Positions 26,425 to 34,147 of a stretch of 64,000 nt of DNA are shown here, piece by piece. Within the stretch, counting starts at the first letter, position 1. Each line of letters starts with the position of its first letter. Source of the DNA: Protaetiibacter intestinalis. Lineage in GTDB: Bacteria; Actinomycetota; Actinomycetes; Actinomycetales; Microbacteriaceae. The DNA lies in assembly GCF_003627075.1 (NCBI RefSeq), contig NZ_CP032630.1, positions 2,914,001 to 2,978,000 on the forward strand, written 5' to 3'. A model generated the notes under the pieces. The model did no database searches. It was not told the origin of the DNA and worked only from the letters and a program-made list of their open reading frames with translations. The position numbers were made by a program, and so were the translations under genes.

Positions 26425-26761
26425 CCCCGAGGCGACGCCCGGCAGCGCGCCCGACGCCCCCGCGGTCGCCATCCGGGTGACCCGCACGGGCGGCATCGCC
26501 GGCATCCGCCGCGGCTGGCGGGTCGAGTCGGGCGAACCGGACGGCTGGGCGGGACTCGTCGACGCCTGCCCGTGGGACGAGGGTGCGGTGCCCGACGGCG
26601 CCGACCGCTTCACCTGGTGCATCGAGGTGCACGCGCCCGAGCCGGAGCGTCGGGCCGAGGTGCCCGAGACGGCCATGCGCGGCCCGTGGCGCGAGCTCGT
26701 CGAGCGCGTGCGCGACGAGGGCGAGCCGGTGCGCGCCCGCCGGGGAGGCGCGGATGCCTGA
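26408..26761 (+). CDS. Emfourin-like protease inhibitor
   Basis: 117 residues. The core VAIRVTRTGGIAGIRRGWRV and the downstream DRFTWCIEVHAPEP resemble emfourin, the slow tight-binding inhibitor encoded in an overlapping bicistron with protealysin. Here the ATG lies 17 bp inside the M4 peptidase gene, the same arrangement. It probably keeps the cytoplasmic protease inactive. Assignment is from recalled motif plus context. Overlaps the following S4 gene by 8 bp. Confidence 0.8.
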   Translation: MADGPDPEATPGSAPDAPAVAIRVTRTGGIAGIRRGWRVESGEPDGWAGLVDACPWDEGAVPDGADRFTWCIEVHAPEPERRAEVPETAMRGPWRELVERVRDEGEPVRARRGGADA

Positions 26762-27122
26762 GCCGGGGGTGCGCATCGACGCGTGGCTGTGGGCGGTGCG
26801 GGTGACGAAGTCGCGGTCGGCCGCGACGGCGCTCTGCAAGGCCGGCCACGTGAAGATCGCGGGCGACAACGCGAAGCCCGCCCAGACGGTGCGCCCGGGC
26901 GTCGAGGTGCGCGTCGTGACCGGCCACGGCACGCGCATCCTCGTGGTGCGCCAGCTGCTCGTGAAGCGGGTGAGCGCGGCGCTCGCCGCGGCGGCGTTCG
27001 ACGACCTCACGCCCGCTCCCCCGCCGAAGGAGGAGCGCACGGTGTTCGCGGTGCGCGACCGCGGCGCGGGCCGCCCCACCAAGCGCGACCGTCGCGAGAT
27101 CGAGCGACTCCGCGGCCACTGA
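26754..27122 (+). CDS. S4-domain RNA-binding protein (Hsp15-like)
   Basis: 122 residues. S4 domain at about 6-65: RIDAWLWAVRVTKSRSAATA, CKAGHVKIAG and VRPGVEVRV, followed by a basic C-terminal tail (GRPTKRDRREIERLRGH). The Escherichia coli homologue Hsp15 rescues stalled 50S subunits. The ATG overlaps the emfourin-like stop region, so the three genes form one transcript, although the S4 gene has no obvious link to the protease pair. Confidence 0.88.
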   Translation: MPEPGVRIDAWLWAVRVTKSRSAATALCKAGHVKIAGDNAKPAQTVRPGVEVRVVTGHGTRILVVRQLLVKRVSAALAAAAFDDLTPAPPPKEERTVFAVRDRGAGRPTKRDRREIERLRGH

Positions 27123-27157
27123 GCGGCGGCGGAACCGGCGGGGCCTACTCGGCGGCT

Positions 27158-27646
27158 CTACTCTGCGGGCAGCGCCTGCTCGATCGCGGCGATGACCTCG
27201 GGGGCGTCGGGCTGCGTCTTCGGACGGAACCGGGTGACCGAACCGTCGGGGGCCACGAGGAACTTCTCGAAGTTCCAGGTGACGCGCCCGGCCTTGCCCT
27301 CGGCATCCGGCACCTGGGTGAGGGCGGCGTACAGCGGGTGCTTGTGCCAGCCGTTGACGCGCGTCTTCTCCATGAGCGGGAAGGTCACGCCGTAGGTCGT
27401 GGAGCAGAACTCCTTGATCTCCTCGGCGGAGCCCGGCTCCTGACCCATGAACTGGTTGCACGGGAAGCCGAGCACGGTGAACCCGCGGTCCTCGTACTGC
27501 TTCTGCAGCTCCTCGAGCTTCTCGTACTGCGGGGTGTTGCCGCAGCGGGAGGCGACGTTCACGACCATGACGGCCTTGTCGCCGAGCGCGGCGAGGGTCG
27601 TCGTGTCGCCGTCGATCGTGGTCAGCGGGATGTCACGGATGCTCAC
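27158..27646 (-). CDS. Glutathione-peroxidase-family thiol peroxidase
   Basis: 162 residues, thioredoxin fold. The peroxidatic Cys is in NVASRCGNTPQYEKLEELQ, the second Cys motif is FPCNQFMGQEP, and WNFEKFLVAPDG supplies the conserved Trp and Asn. Cys in place of selenocysteine and the absence of glutathione in most Actinobacteria suggest a thioredoxin-dependent peroxidase. GTG start with TAGCCT six bases upstream. Confidence 0.93.
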   Translation of the reverse strand: MSIRDIPLTTIDGDTTTLAALGDKAVMVVNVASRCGNTPQYEKLEELQKQYEDRGFTVLGFPCNQFMGQEPGSAEEIKEFCSTTYGVTFPLMEKTRVNGWHKHPLYAALTQVPDAEGKAGRVTWNFEKFLVAPDGSVTRFRPKTQPDAPEVIAAIEQALPAE

Positions 27647-27652
27647 GGCTCC

Positions 27653-27658
27653 AGGCTA
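27653..27658 (-). promoter_or_regulatory. -10 element TAGCCT of the peroxidase gene, leaderless
   Basis: On the minus strand it lies six bases before the GTG at 27646. Confidence 0.45.
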
Positions 27659-27675
27659 TGCGGCCCCGAGGTGCC

Positions 27676-27681
27676 TACGCT
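27676..27681 (+). promoter_or_regulatory. -10 element TACGCT of the GNAT-like gene, leaderless
   Basis: Six bases before the ATG at 27688, divergent from the peroxidase promoter. Confidence 0.45.
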
Positions 27682-27687
27682 GGGTGC

Positions 27688-27969
27688 ATGGCGATCGAGT
27701 TGGCCCACGAGCCGGATGCCCGCCGCTACACGCTGCGGCGCGACGGCGCCCTCGTGAGCGTGCTCGAGTACCGCGACCAGGGCGCATCCGTGGTGTTCCA
27801 CCACACGGTGACCGTGCCGTCCGAACGCGGGCACGGGTACGCGGCGCAGCTCGTGGAGTTCGCGGTGGACGACGTGGAGCGCTCGGGCCGGAAGATCACC
27901 CCCACCTGCTGGTACGTGGCCGAGTGGTTCGACGCCCACCCCGAGCGCGCGGCGTCGCGCGCCGGCTGA
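27688..27969 (+). CDS. GNAT-type N-acetyltransferase, short (YjdJ-like)
   Basis: 93 residues, matching the short YjdJ-type GNAT group. FHHTVTVPSERGHGYAAQLV carries the acetyl-CoA loop (RGHGYA for RGxGxA), then VEFAVDDVERSGRKITPTCWYVAEWF, the C-terminal strand and helix. The acceptor is unknown; such proteins are often near ThrE-like exporters. Stop is eight bases before the next start, so the two are probably cotranscribed. Confidence 0.85.
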   Translation: MAIELAHEPDARRYTLRRDGALVSVLEYRDQGASVVFHHTVTVPSERGHGYAAQLVEFAVDDVERSGRKITPTCWYVAEWFDAHPERAASRAG

Positions 27970-27977
27970 GGAACGCC

Positions 27978-29309
27978 GTGGCGAGCCCCGACGACGCGCA
28001 GCTGCTGCGGCAGTTCCTGCTCGGGATCGGCGGGGCGATGATCGCGGCCCGCGAGTCGGTCGACGCCGTGAAGTCGACGCTCACCCGGGTGGCGCGCGCC
28101 TACGGCGTCGGCGACACCGAGTTCATCATCCTGCCGACCGTCGTGCTCGTGCAGGTGGACGGCGTCATCCAGGGCCGCGGGATGGTGCGCGACGGCTCGG
28201 TCGTGGAGTTCCGCTTCGACCAGATCGCCGCGCTGCACGGGCTGCTGAAGCTCGCCCAGGCGGGTCATCTCGACCCGGCGGACGGCATCCGCCGCCTCAA
28301 CGAGATCGGCGCCCAGCGGCCGCGCTTCGCCTGGCCGGTGCGGGTGCTCGGGCACGCCGTGCTCACGGCCGGCCTGTCGCTGCTGCTCGTGCCCACCTGG
28401 CAGGGGCTCGCGCTGTGCGCCGCGCTCGGTCTGCTGGTGGGGCTCGTGAAGCTCGTGCGCTCGCCCGCGCTGCAGCTCGTGTTCCCGGTGGCGGCGGCGT
28501 TCGCGTGCGGCATCGTCGTGTTCTGGCTCGCCCAGCGCTTCGAGATCGGCAGCCCGCTGCTGCTGCTCATCGCGCCGCTCGTGACCTTCCTGCCGGGCGG
28601 CATGCTCGCCAACGCGACGCGAGAGCTCGCGACCGGCCAGGCGGTGGCCGGATCGGCGCGGCTCGTCTCGGGGCTCGTGACCCTCGCCCTGCTGTCGTCG
28701 GGCATCCTCGCGGCGGGGGCCGTGATGGGGGCGACGAGCTACGACTACGCGCCGGTCGCCGACGAGTTCCCCTGGTGGGTGGCGCTCGTCGGCATCCTGC
28801 TGCTCGCGGTGGGCAACTACCTGCACTTCTCGGCGCCCGCCGCGACCTTCGGCTGGGTGCTCGCGGCGCTGCTGGTGGCGTACGGCGGGCAGACCGCCGG
28901 AGGCGCACTGTTCGGGCCGGCGCTCAGCGGGTTCTCGGGGGCGCTCGTCGTGACGCCGTTCGTGCTCTGGGTGGAGACCCTGCGGCGCGGCGCGCCCGCC
29001 CAGCTGACCTTCCTGCCGGCGTTCTGGCTGCTCGTGCCGGGCGCGGCGAGCGTCATCGGGCTGACCTCGGTGGTGGGAGGCGGCAGCAGCATGGACGTGT
29101 TCTGGGCCGCGCTCGCGGGCGTGCTGGGAGTCGCGCTCGGGGTGCTCGTCGGCAGCGCCGTCTCGAGTGCGGTGCGCAGCGGCGCGCGCGGCATCGAGAA
29201 CTTCACCGTCGAACTGCCTGCGGCGATCGCCGACCACGAACGCGGGGGCCTGTGGCGGCGCCTCATCCCCGGCACGCGCGACTCGCTGTGGTCGTCACAC
29301 CGCGACTGA
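27978..29309 (+). CDS. ThrE-family threonine/serine exporter
   Basis: 443 residues, single-chain ThrE type: an N-terminal cytoplasmic domain (about 1-110; LLGIGGAMIAARESVDAVKS, TEFIILPTVVLV) followed by about ten membrane helices. The corynebacterial ThrE exports threonine and serine. The GTG start (VASPDDAQLLRQF) has GAGGAA upstream. Hydrophobic segments and length agree with the family. Confidence 0.88.
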   Translation: MASPDDAQLLRQFLLGIGGAMIAARESVDAVKSTLTRVARAYGVGDTEFIILPTVVLVQVDGVIQGRGMVRDGSVVEFRFDQIAALHGLLKLAQAGHLDPADGIRRLNEIGAQRPRFAWPVRVLGHAVLTAGLSLLLVPTWQGLALCAALGLLVGLVKLVRSPALQLVFPVAAAFACGIVVFWLAQRFEIGSPLLLLIAPLVTFLPGGMLANATRELATGQAVAGSARLVSGLVTLALLSSGILAAGAVMGATSYDYAPVADEFPWWVALVGILLLAVGNYLHFSAPAATFGWVLAALLVAYGGQTAGGALFGPALSGFSGALVVTPFVLWVETLRRGAPAQLTFLPAFWLLVPGAASVIGLTSVVGGGSSMDVFWAALAGVLGVALGVLVGSAVSSAVRSGARGIENFTVELPAAIADHERGGLWRRLIPGTRDSLWSSHRD

Positions 29310-29331
29310 GCGGGCACACGCGCGTGCGACC

Positions 29332-29814
29332 TCAGCGCGGGATGAGCCGGAACACCCGCAGCACGCGACCCGAGCTGCGTTCGTAGCCCCGGTATCCGGG
29401 CCACTGGTCCTCGAGCGTGCGCCACACCTCTTCGCGTTCATCGTCGCCGACGAGCTCGGCGCGCACGGGGATCCGCTCGCCGAGGTACTCGATCTCGGCA
29501 TCCGGATGCGCGAGCAGGTTCCAGGTCCAGGCCGGGTGCTCGGGGCGCGCGAAGTTCGAGCCCGTCACGAGGATGACGCCGTCGTCGATCGGGCAGCACA
29601 TGAGGTCGGTCTCGCGCGGCTCGCCCGACTTCGCGCCCGTCGTGTGGAGTACGAGCGAGGGCACGATCGCGCCGCTGATCGGCCCGCCGCGCCCCCGCGT
29701 GATCCAGCTCGCGAACCGCTCGAGGGCGGGCATCATCCGCGGGCCGAAGCGACGGAAGAAGCGGGTGCGGGTGAACCGCGCGACGAGGGCGCGGAACGGA
29801 CGTGCGGTGATCAC
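29332..29814 (-). CDS. Deazaflavin (F420)-dependent nitroreductase-family protein
   Basis: 160 residues, split beta-barrel fold of the Ddn/Rv3547 family. Recognised by VLHTTGAKSGEPRETDLMCC (the F420 phosphate site), ILVTGSNFARPEHPAWTWNL and LAHPDAEIEY. Such enzymes use reduced F420 on quinones or xenobiotics. Convergent with the ThrE-like gene, 22 bp apart. Confidence 0.9.
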   Translation of the reverse strand: MITARPFRALVARFTRTRFFRRFGPRMMPALERFASWITRGRGGPISGAIVPSLVLHTTGAKSGEPRETDLMCCPIDDGVILVTGSNFARPEHPAWTWNLLAHPDAEIEYLGERIPVRAELVGDDEREEVWRTLEDQWPGYRGYERSSGRVLRVFRLIPR

Positions 29815-30006
29815 AGGGCTCCTGATCGGGTGGTGACCACGCTAGTCCGGTCGCCTGACGCGCCGCCGGATGGCGCGCCAGGGCGAAAACCCCTCGTATT
29901 GGGGGCGGATGGAGGGCCTACCCGTAACGCGCCTGGAACATTGGCCCTCTTGACTGGCGGTGCGAGTTCACCACCGCACCGTCGCGGTCTACCGGAAGGC
30001 GACGAT

Positions 30007-30651
30007 ATGACCAGCGACATCCTCGGCGAGTGGGACCTCTTCCTCGGCGAGAGCGGACGCGGCGGCTGGGCCGGCCGCGTCGAGTTCTTCGACAACGGCA
30101 GCGCCCTCGCGGTGCGCGATGCCGACCCCGAGGCGCAGGGACGCCCGGCGCGGGTGGATGCCTCGGGCGCCGTCCTGCGCTTCGAGCTGCTCTCGGCGGG
30201 GTCGTCGCGCGGCAACGCCCACCACGTCTACGAGATCGCGTTCTCCGGCGGCGACCTCCTCACCGGCACCCGCCGCCGCGGGCTGCTCACCAAGGCCCCG
30301 TTCGTCGGACGGCGGGTCGCCGTCGCCTCAGGTCCCGCGAGCCTCGCCGACGCGGAGGCCGCGGCCCTCGCCGCCGAGGCGGAGGCGACCGCGGCGCTCG
30401 AGGCCGCGCGGCTGGCCGCCGCGAAGGTCGCCGCCGCCCGTGCCGCCGTGCAGAGCTTCGAGAGCCCCGACACGCCCGCGGCCGCATCCGCCCCGGCGGG
30501 CGTCGTGGGCGAAGTGCTCGCGATCCTGCCCGCCCCGTCCGCCCCGCCGGTGCCCGTGTCGGGCCCGCGGCACGCGGCGCTGCCGCCCGCGCCCGCCGCT
30601 CCCCCGCGCGACTACGCGTTCGACGCCGACGACGAGTCGCTCGCCGGGTAG
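30007..30651 (+). CDS. Conserved hypothetical protein with Ala-rich helix
   Basis: 214 residues. The first about 110 are a compact region of beta character (EWDLFLGESGRGGWAGRVEF, HHVYEIAFSGGDLLTGTRRR); then an Ala-rich helix of about 45 residues and a Pro-rich disordered tail. No signal peptide or membrane segment. GGAAGG lies before the ATG. I do not recognise a family. The last 40 bp overlap the convergent HxlR gene. Confidence 0.65.
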   Translation: MTSDILGEWDLFLGESGRGGWAGRVEFFDNGSALAVRDADPEAQGRPARVDASGAVLRFELLSAGSSRGNAHHVYEIAFSGGDLLTGTRRRGLLTKAPFVGRRVAVASGPASLADAEAAALAAEAEATAALEAARLAAAKVAAARAAVQSFESPDTPAAASAPAGVVGEVLAILPAPSAPPVPVSGPRHAALPPAPAAPPRDYAFDADDESLAG

Positions 30652-31010
30652 CGGGCCTCCTCCGCCGCACGCTGGGCGCGGTGGATCTCGGGAACGTGCG
30701 TCTCCGCCCACTCGCGTACCGACTGCAGGGGCACCCGAAGCGACTGCCCGAGCGGGGTCAACGCGTACTCGACACGCGGCGGGTGCACGTCGAACTCGCT
30801 TCGCGCGACCAGTCCGTCGGCCTCCAGCGCACGCAGGGTCTCGGTGAGCACCTTCGGCGTGATGCCCTGGATGTGATCCTTCAGTTCGCCGAAGCGCATC
30901 GTGCGGTCTGCGAGCGCCGTCACCACGAAGACCGTCCAGCGCGCCCCGATGCGATGCAGCACCGTTCGACTCGGGCACGTCGCGGCCATCACGTCGTACG
31001 CCTTGCCCAA
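30612..31010 (-). CDS. HxlR-family transcriptional regulator
   Basis: 132 residues from a TTG at 31010; an internal ATG at 30989 is an alternative. HxlR marks: CPSRTVLHRIGARWTVFVV, RFGELKDHIQGITPKVLTE and the wing YALTPLGQSLRVPLQ. The Cys at the N-terminus suggests redox or electrophile sensing as in related regulators. Divergent from the SDR gene across a region holding a perfect 12 bp palindrome, so it probably controls itself and that gene. Confidence 0.88.
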   Translation of the reverse strand: MGKAYDVMAATCPSRTVLHRIGARWTVFVVTALADRTMRFGELKDHIQGITPKVLTETLRALEADGLVARSEFDVHPPRVEYALTPLGQSLRVPLQSVREWAETHVPEIHRAQRAAEEARYPASDSSSASNA

Positions 31011-31039
31011 GGTCCCTCCCGCCGTTCGGTCACGTTGAA

Positions 31040-31051
31040 GATACCGGTATC
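31040..31051. promoter_or_regulatory. Palindrome GATACCGGTATC, probable HxlR operator
   Basis: A perfect 12 bp palindrome between the divergent HxlR and SDR genes; a half-site ATACCG recurs at 31059-31064. Confidence 0.6.
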
Positions 31052-31115
31052 GAAAGCATACCGTGCTGGCAGAGGCCGGCCGGGTGGGTCGGCGAGTGCG
31101 AGAGGAAGGCGAGCG

Positions 31116-31835
31116 ATGGGTTCGGAACTGAGCGGCAAGAAGGTCCTCGTGATCGGCGGATCGAGGTACCTGGGAGAGGCGATCGCCCGCCGCGCGGCGG
31201 ATGCCGGGGCCGCGGTCGTCGTCGCGGCGCGCGACGCGGAGCGGGCGTCGGCGGTCGCCTCCGAGCTTCCCCGGGGCAGCGCGATCCGTCTCGACCTCAC
31301 CGACGAGGCCGACATCGCGGCGGCGGCGGCCGAGCTGGGCACGGTCGACCACATCGTCATCACGGCGTCGGCGCATCACAACGCGCCGGTGTCGGAGCTC
31401 GACTACCCGAGCATGGTCGGCGCCTTCGACGCGAAGGTGTTCGGGCCGCTCCTGGTGGCGAAGCACTTCGCACCGCTGCTGCCGCCGACCGGCTCGATCG
31501 TGCTGTTCTCCGGCATCGCGGCGTGGAAGCCGTCGCCGCCCTACACGATCATGGGCGTCAGCAACGGGGCGGTCGAGTTCCTCGCCGCCCACCTCGCGGT
31601 GGAGCTCGCCCCCGTGCGGGTCAACGCGATCTCCCCGGGGATCGTCGACTCCGGCACCTGGGACGCCCTCGGCGCGGACACCAAGCAGGGCCTCCTCGAG
31701 GGCGCCGCCGCCGCGAACCTGGTCGGACGCGCGGGCACCGCGGACGACATCGCCGAGGCCGCGCTCTGGCTCCTCACGGCCGGCTTCGTGTCGGGCGAGA
31801 CGATCCACGTGGAGGGAGGGGCGCGTCACGCGTGA
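31116..31835 (+). CDS. Short-chain dehydrogenase/reductase, atypical active site
   Basis: 239 residues, Rossmann fold with VIGGSRYLGEAIARRAADAG (NAD(P) loop), LDLTDEADI, ITASAHHN and NAISPGIVDSG. Where classical SDRs have YxxxK, the aligned stretch is MGVSNGAVEFL, so the catalytic Tyr and Lys appear to be Met and Asn; a Tyr five residues earlier is out of register. A similar SNGA group exists in Actinobacteria. ATG with GAGGAAGG upstream. Substrate unknown; likely target of the divergent HxlR regulator. Confidence 0.85.
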   Translation: MGSELSGKKVLVIGGSRYLGEAIARRAADAGAAVVVAARDAERASAVASELPRGSAIRLDLTDEADIAAAAAELGTVDHIVITASAHHNAPVSELDYPSMVGAFDAKVFGPLLVAKHFAPLLPPTGSIVLFSGIAAWKPSPPYTIMGVSNGAVEFLAAHLAVELAPVRVNAISPGIVDSGTWDALGADTKQGLLEGAAAANLVGRAGTADDIAEAALWLLTAGFVSGETIHVEGGARHA

Positions 31836-31851
31836 CGGAAGGCCCGCCGCC

Positions 31852-32289
31852 TCAACCCTCGCGCTCGGCGACCGAGTGGGCGAGCACCTCGTCGGTGATC
31901 GAGGCGATCGTGGCGAGCTGCGCGGGATCGAGGGCGGCGAACGGCGACTGCTGCAGGGTGACGCGAACGATGTCCGCCCGCACACGCCGACCCTCCTCGG
32001 TCAGCGACAGCACCCTCGAGCGCCGGTCGGCGGGATCCACGGAGCGCGACACGAGCCCCCGCTTGATGAGCTGCCCCGCCACGAACGTGAGGTTGGGGGC
32101 GTTGCAGAACAGGCGCTCCGTCATCGTGGTCATGGAGGGCGGCGTCTCGTCCGGGTCTATCGCCCACAGCGCCTGGGCGGTCGCCTGGGTGAGACCGTGG
32201 GCGGCGAGGGTGGCCGCGATCCTCTCGCTGGTGAGCATGAAGATGTGATGGTTGGCCACGACCGCGCGCACCAGATCCGATTGCTGCAT
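31852..32289 (-). CDS. MarR-family transcriptional regulator
   Basis: 145 residues. Winged helix: TMTERLFCNAPNLTFVAGQLIKRGLVSRSVDPADRRSRVLSLTEEG is the recognition helix and wing (DxRxR motif), flanked by dimerisation helices. Divergent from the flavin oxidoreductase gene over 88 bp packed with three palindromes. Probably a repressor relieved by an aromatic or electrophilic ligand. Confidence 0.9.
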   Translation of the reverse strand: MQQSDLVRAVVANHHIFMLTSERIAATLAAHGLTQATAQALWAIDPDETPPSMTTMTERLFCNAPNLTFVAGQLIKRGLVSRSVDPADRRSRVLSLTEEGRRVRADIVRVTLQQSPFAALDPAQLATIASITDEVLAHSVAEREG

Positions 32290-32294
32290 ACCTG

Positions 32295-32309
32295 CAAACT
32301 ACCAGTTTG
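32295..32309. promoter_or_regulatory. Palindrome CAAACT-acc-AGTTTG
   Basis: Perfect 6+6 inverted repeat starting five bases before the MarR start codon; candidate operator overlapping its leader. Confidence 0.5.
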
Positions 32310-32324
32310 GTTCGAGGCTCGAAC
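32310..32324. promoter_or_regulatory. Palindrome GTTCGAGGCTCGAAC
   Basis: Perfect 15 bp palindrome in the centre of the MarR/oxidoreductase gap, directly abutting the previous one; likely MarR operator. Confidence 0.65.
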
Positions 32325-32342
32325 GATGTTAGCCTCCTGAGA

Positions 32343-32359
32343 GCTTCGATACTCGAAGC
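32343..32359. promoter_or_regulatory. Palindrome GCTTCGA-tac-TCGAAGC
   Basis: Perfect 7+7 inverted repeat 18 bp before the oxidoreductase start, sharing the TCGA core with the neighbouring palindrome 34 bp away (centre to centre). Confidence 0.6.
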
Positions 32360-32377
32360 ATTGGGAGGCTGACCGAC

Positions 32378-33643
32378 ATGACCCACCTTTCCGACCCCCT
32401 GGTGCTCGCCAACGGAACGGTTCTTGCGAACCGGATCGTCAAGGCGGCGATGGAGGAGAACCTCGCGGGGCCCGGGCAGGAGCCGGGACCCGCCCTGCTG
32501 AGGCTGTACTCCGCGTGGGCGGGCGGTGGCGCCGGGCTGCTCATCACGGGACACGTCATGATCGACGCACGGGCGCTCGCGCAGCCGGCGGACGTCGTCC
32601 TGGACCGCGACTCCGACCTCTCGGCGTTCCGGGCGTGGTCCTCGGCGGCCCGGTCCGGGGGCGCCCGCGTCTGGATGCAGATCAACCACCCCGGACGGGT
32701 CGTCCAGAAGGATCTGGCTCCCGTCACGTGGTCCGCGTCGGACGTCCGCGTCGACCTGGGCGGCCTGTCCACGATGTTCGGGACCCCGCGGCCCATGACC
32801 GAGGACGACATCGCCGAGACCATCGACCGGTTCGCCACCACGGCGGCGCTCGCCGAGCAGGCCGGCTTCGACGGAGTCGAGATCCACGCGGCGCACGGCT
32901 ACCTGATCTCCCAGTTCCTGTCGCCGCTCACGAACCGGCGCGACGACCGCTGGGGCGGCTCGCTCGAGAACCGCGCCCGACTCCTCATCGAGGTGGTCAG
33001 GGCGGTTCGGGCGAGGGTGGCGCCGGAGTTCGCCGTCGCGGTGAAACTGAACTCGGCCGACTTCCAGCGCGGCGGATTCGACGTCGATGACGCGAGGCAG
33101 GTGATCGGGATGCTCGGAGAGCAGGCGGTGGACCTCGTGGAGCTCTCCGGGGGCAGCATCGAGAGCCTGGCGACCTCGGGGCACGCGGCCGATGGTCGCA
33201 CGCTCGCCCGGGAGGCGTACTTCCTCGACTTCGCACGGGACCTCATCCAGCACGCGACGATGCCGATCATGGTGACCGGCGGCATCCGTCGCCGCTCCGT
33301 GGCGCAGACGGTGCTCGACAGCGGAGCGGCCCTGGTCGGCGTGGCGACGGCCTTCGGGGTGTCGACGAGCGCGGCCAAGCACTGGCTCGCGGGCCACGAG
33401 GGAGACGTGCCGTACCCGGTCGTGCGGATCCGGGACAAGGCGCTCGCGTCCGCCGCCCGGCAGGCGGTCATCCACCGGCACTTCCGCTGCCCCGCACCGC
33501 ACGGCTCGCGCCGCCCGGCGATGCCGTCGACCGTTGCCCTGCTGTTCGACCTCGCGCACCGGAGCGCCGCGCGCCGCAGGTACAAGCTGTGGCGGTCGGC
33601 GAGAGCCGGCGGGTCCCACCCAGAAACGACGAAGCCCTGGTGA
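32378..33643 (+). CDS. NADH:flavin oxidoreductase (Old Yellow Enzyme family)
   Basis: 421 residues, FMN-binding TIM barrel. GVEIHAAHGYLISQFLSPLT has the HxxH/N active-site pair, VWMQINHPGR and the RWGGSLENRARLL phosphate motif are conserved. Such enzymes reduce activated alkenes. The C-terminal about 60 residues are basic and unlike the core. Start has GGGAGG upstream. Likely repressed by the divergent MarR protein. Confidence 0.93.
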   Translation: MTHLSDPLVLANGTVLANRIVKAAMEENLAGPGQEPGPALLRLYSAWAGGGAGLLITGHVMIDARALAQPADVVLDRDSDLSAFRAWSSAARSGGARVWMQINHPGRVVQKDLAPVTWSASDVRVDLGGLSTMFGTPRPMTEDDIAETIDRFATTAALAEQAGFDGVEIHAAHGYLISQFLSPLTNRRDDRWGGSLENRARLLIEVVRAVRARVAPEFAVAVKLNSADFQRGGFDVDDARQVIGMLGEQAVDLVELSGGSIESLATSGHAADGRTLAREAYFLDFARDLIQHATMPIMVTGGIRRRSVAQTVLDSGAALVGVATAFGVSTSAAKHWLAGHEGDVPYPVVRIRDKALASAARQAVIHRHFRCPAPHGSRRPAMPSTVALLFDLAHRSAARRRYKLWRSARAGGSHPETTKPW

Positions 33644-33664
33644 AAGTTGCCTCTCACCAGGGCT
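33633..33664 (+). terminator. Hairpin AGCCCTGGTGA / TCACCAGGGCT
   Basis: Perfect 11 bp stem with a 10-base loop; the left arm includes the stop codon of the oxidoreductase gene. Marks the last clearly chromosomal-looking gene before the accessory zone. Confidence 0.75.
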
Positions 33665-33835
33665 CTCGGTCGGCCTTATTGACCTCTGTTCCACATATTC
33701 GGCAACGGGGATCAGCACGGAAGATTTGCAGCGAATCGCAGGAGCGAGCGGCGAGATTGCACCTCGGGAGCCTCGTCATCGCCGCTCCTGGAATCGCCTT
33801 CCGGGCTCGGCTCCGGCAAGGGCAAGGACGCAGCC

Positions 33836-34051
33836 GTGCAGCTGGTCCGGGCTTTCACAGCAGCGGGCTATCCGCTCGATGTCGATGCCTGGCTCCGTGC
33901 CTATTTCGCTGCGGGCGGCACCTTCCGCCACGGTGAGTCCGTTCAGAAACTCGTCGGGGAGATGAAGAAGGGCGTCAAGCACCGGGTCCGAGATCGCTAC
34001 CGCACGAACATCGTCGAGATTCTCCGCGACCGCGTCACGGCAAAGGCGTAG
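33836..34051 (+). CDS. Small hypothetical protein or gene remnant
   Basis: 71 residues from a GTG. The frame is open upstream through SGKGKDAAV with no good start, so this looks like the C-terminal end of a longer protein. Content is Lys/Arg-rich and helical (GESVQKLVGEMKKGVKHRVRDRYR). No family recognised. The 190 bp before and 96 bp after it hold nothing else that I can identify. Confidence 0.35.
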   Translation: MQLVRAFTAAGYPLDVDAWLRAYFAAGGTFRHGESVQKLVGEMKKGVKHRVRDRYRTNIVEILRDRVTAKA

Positions 34052-34147
34052 CCACCGATAGCAGCACTCGCTGAGGGGCTGAAACGAGCGAACGCCGAAC
34101 GAGGCGACGCAATGACACGCTGAAAGCGGAGGTCCGTCGACCTTGCT

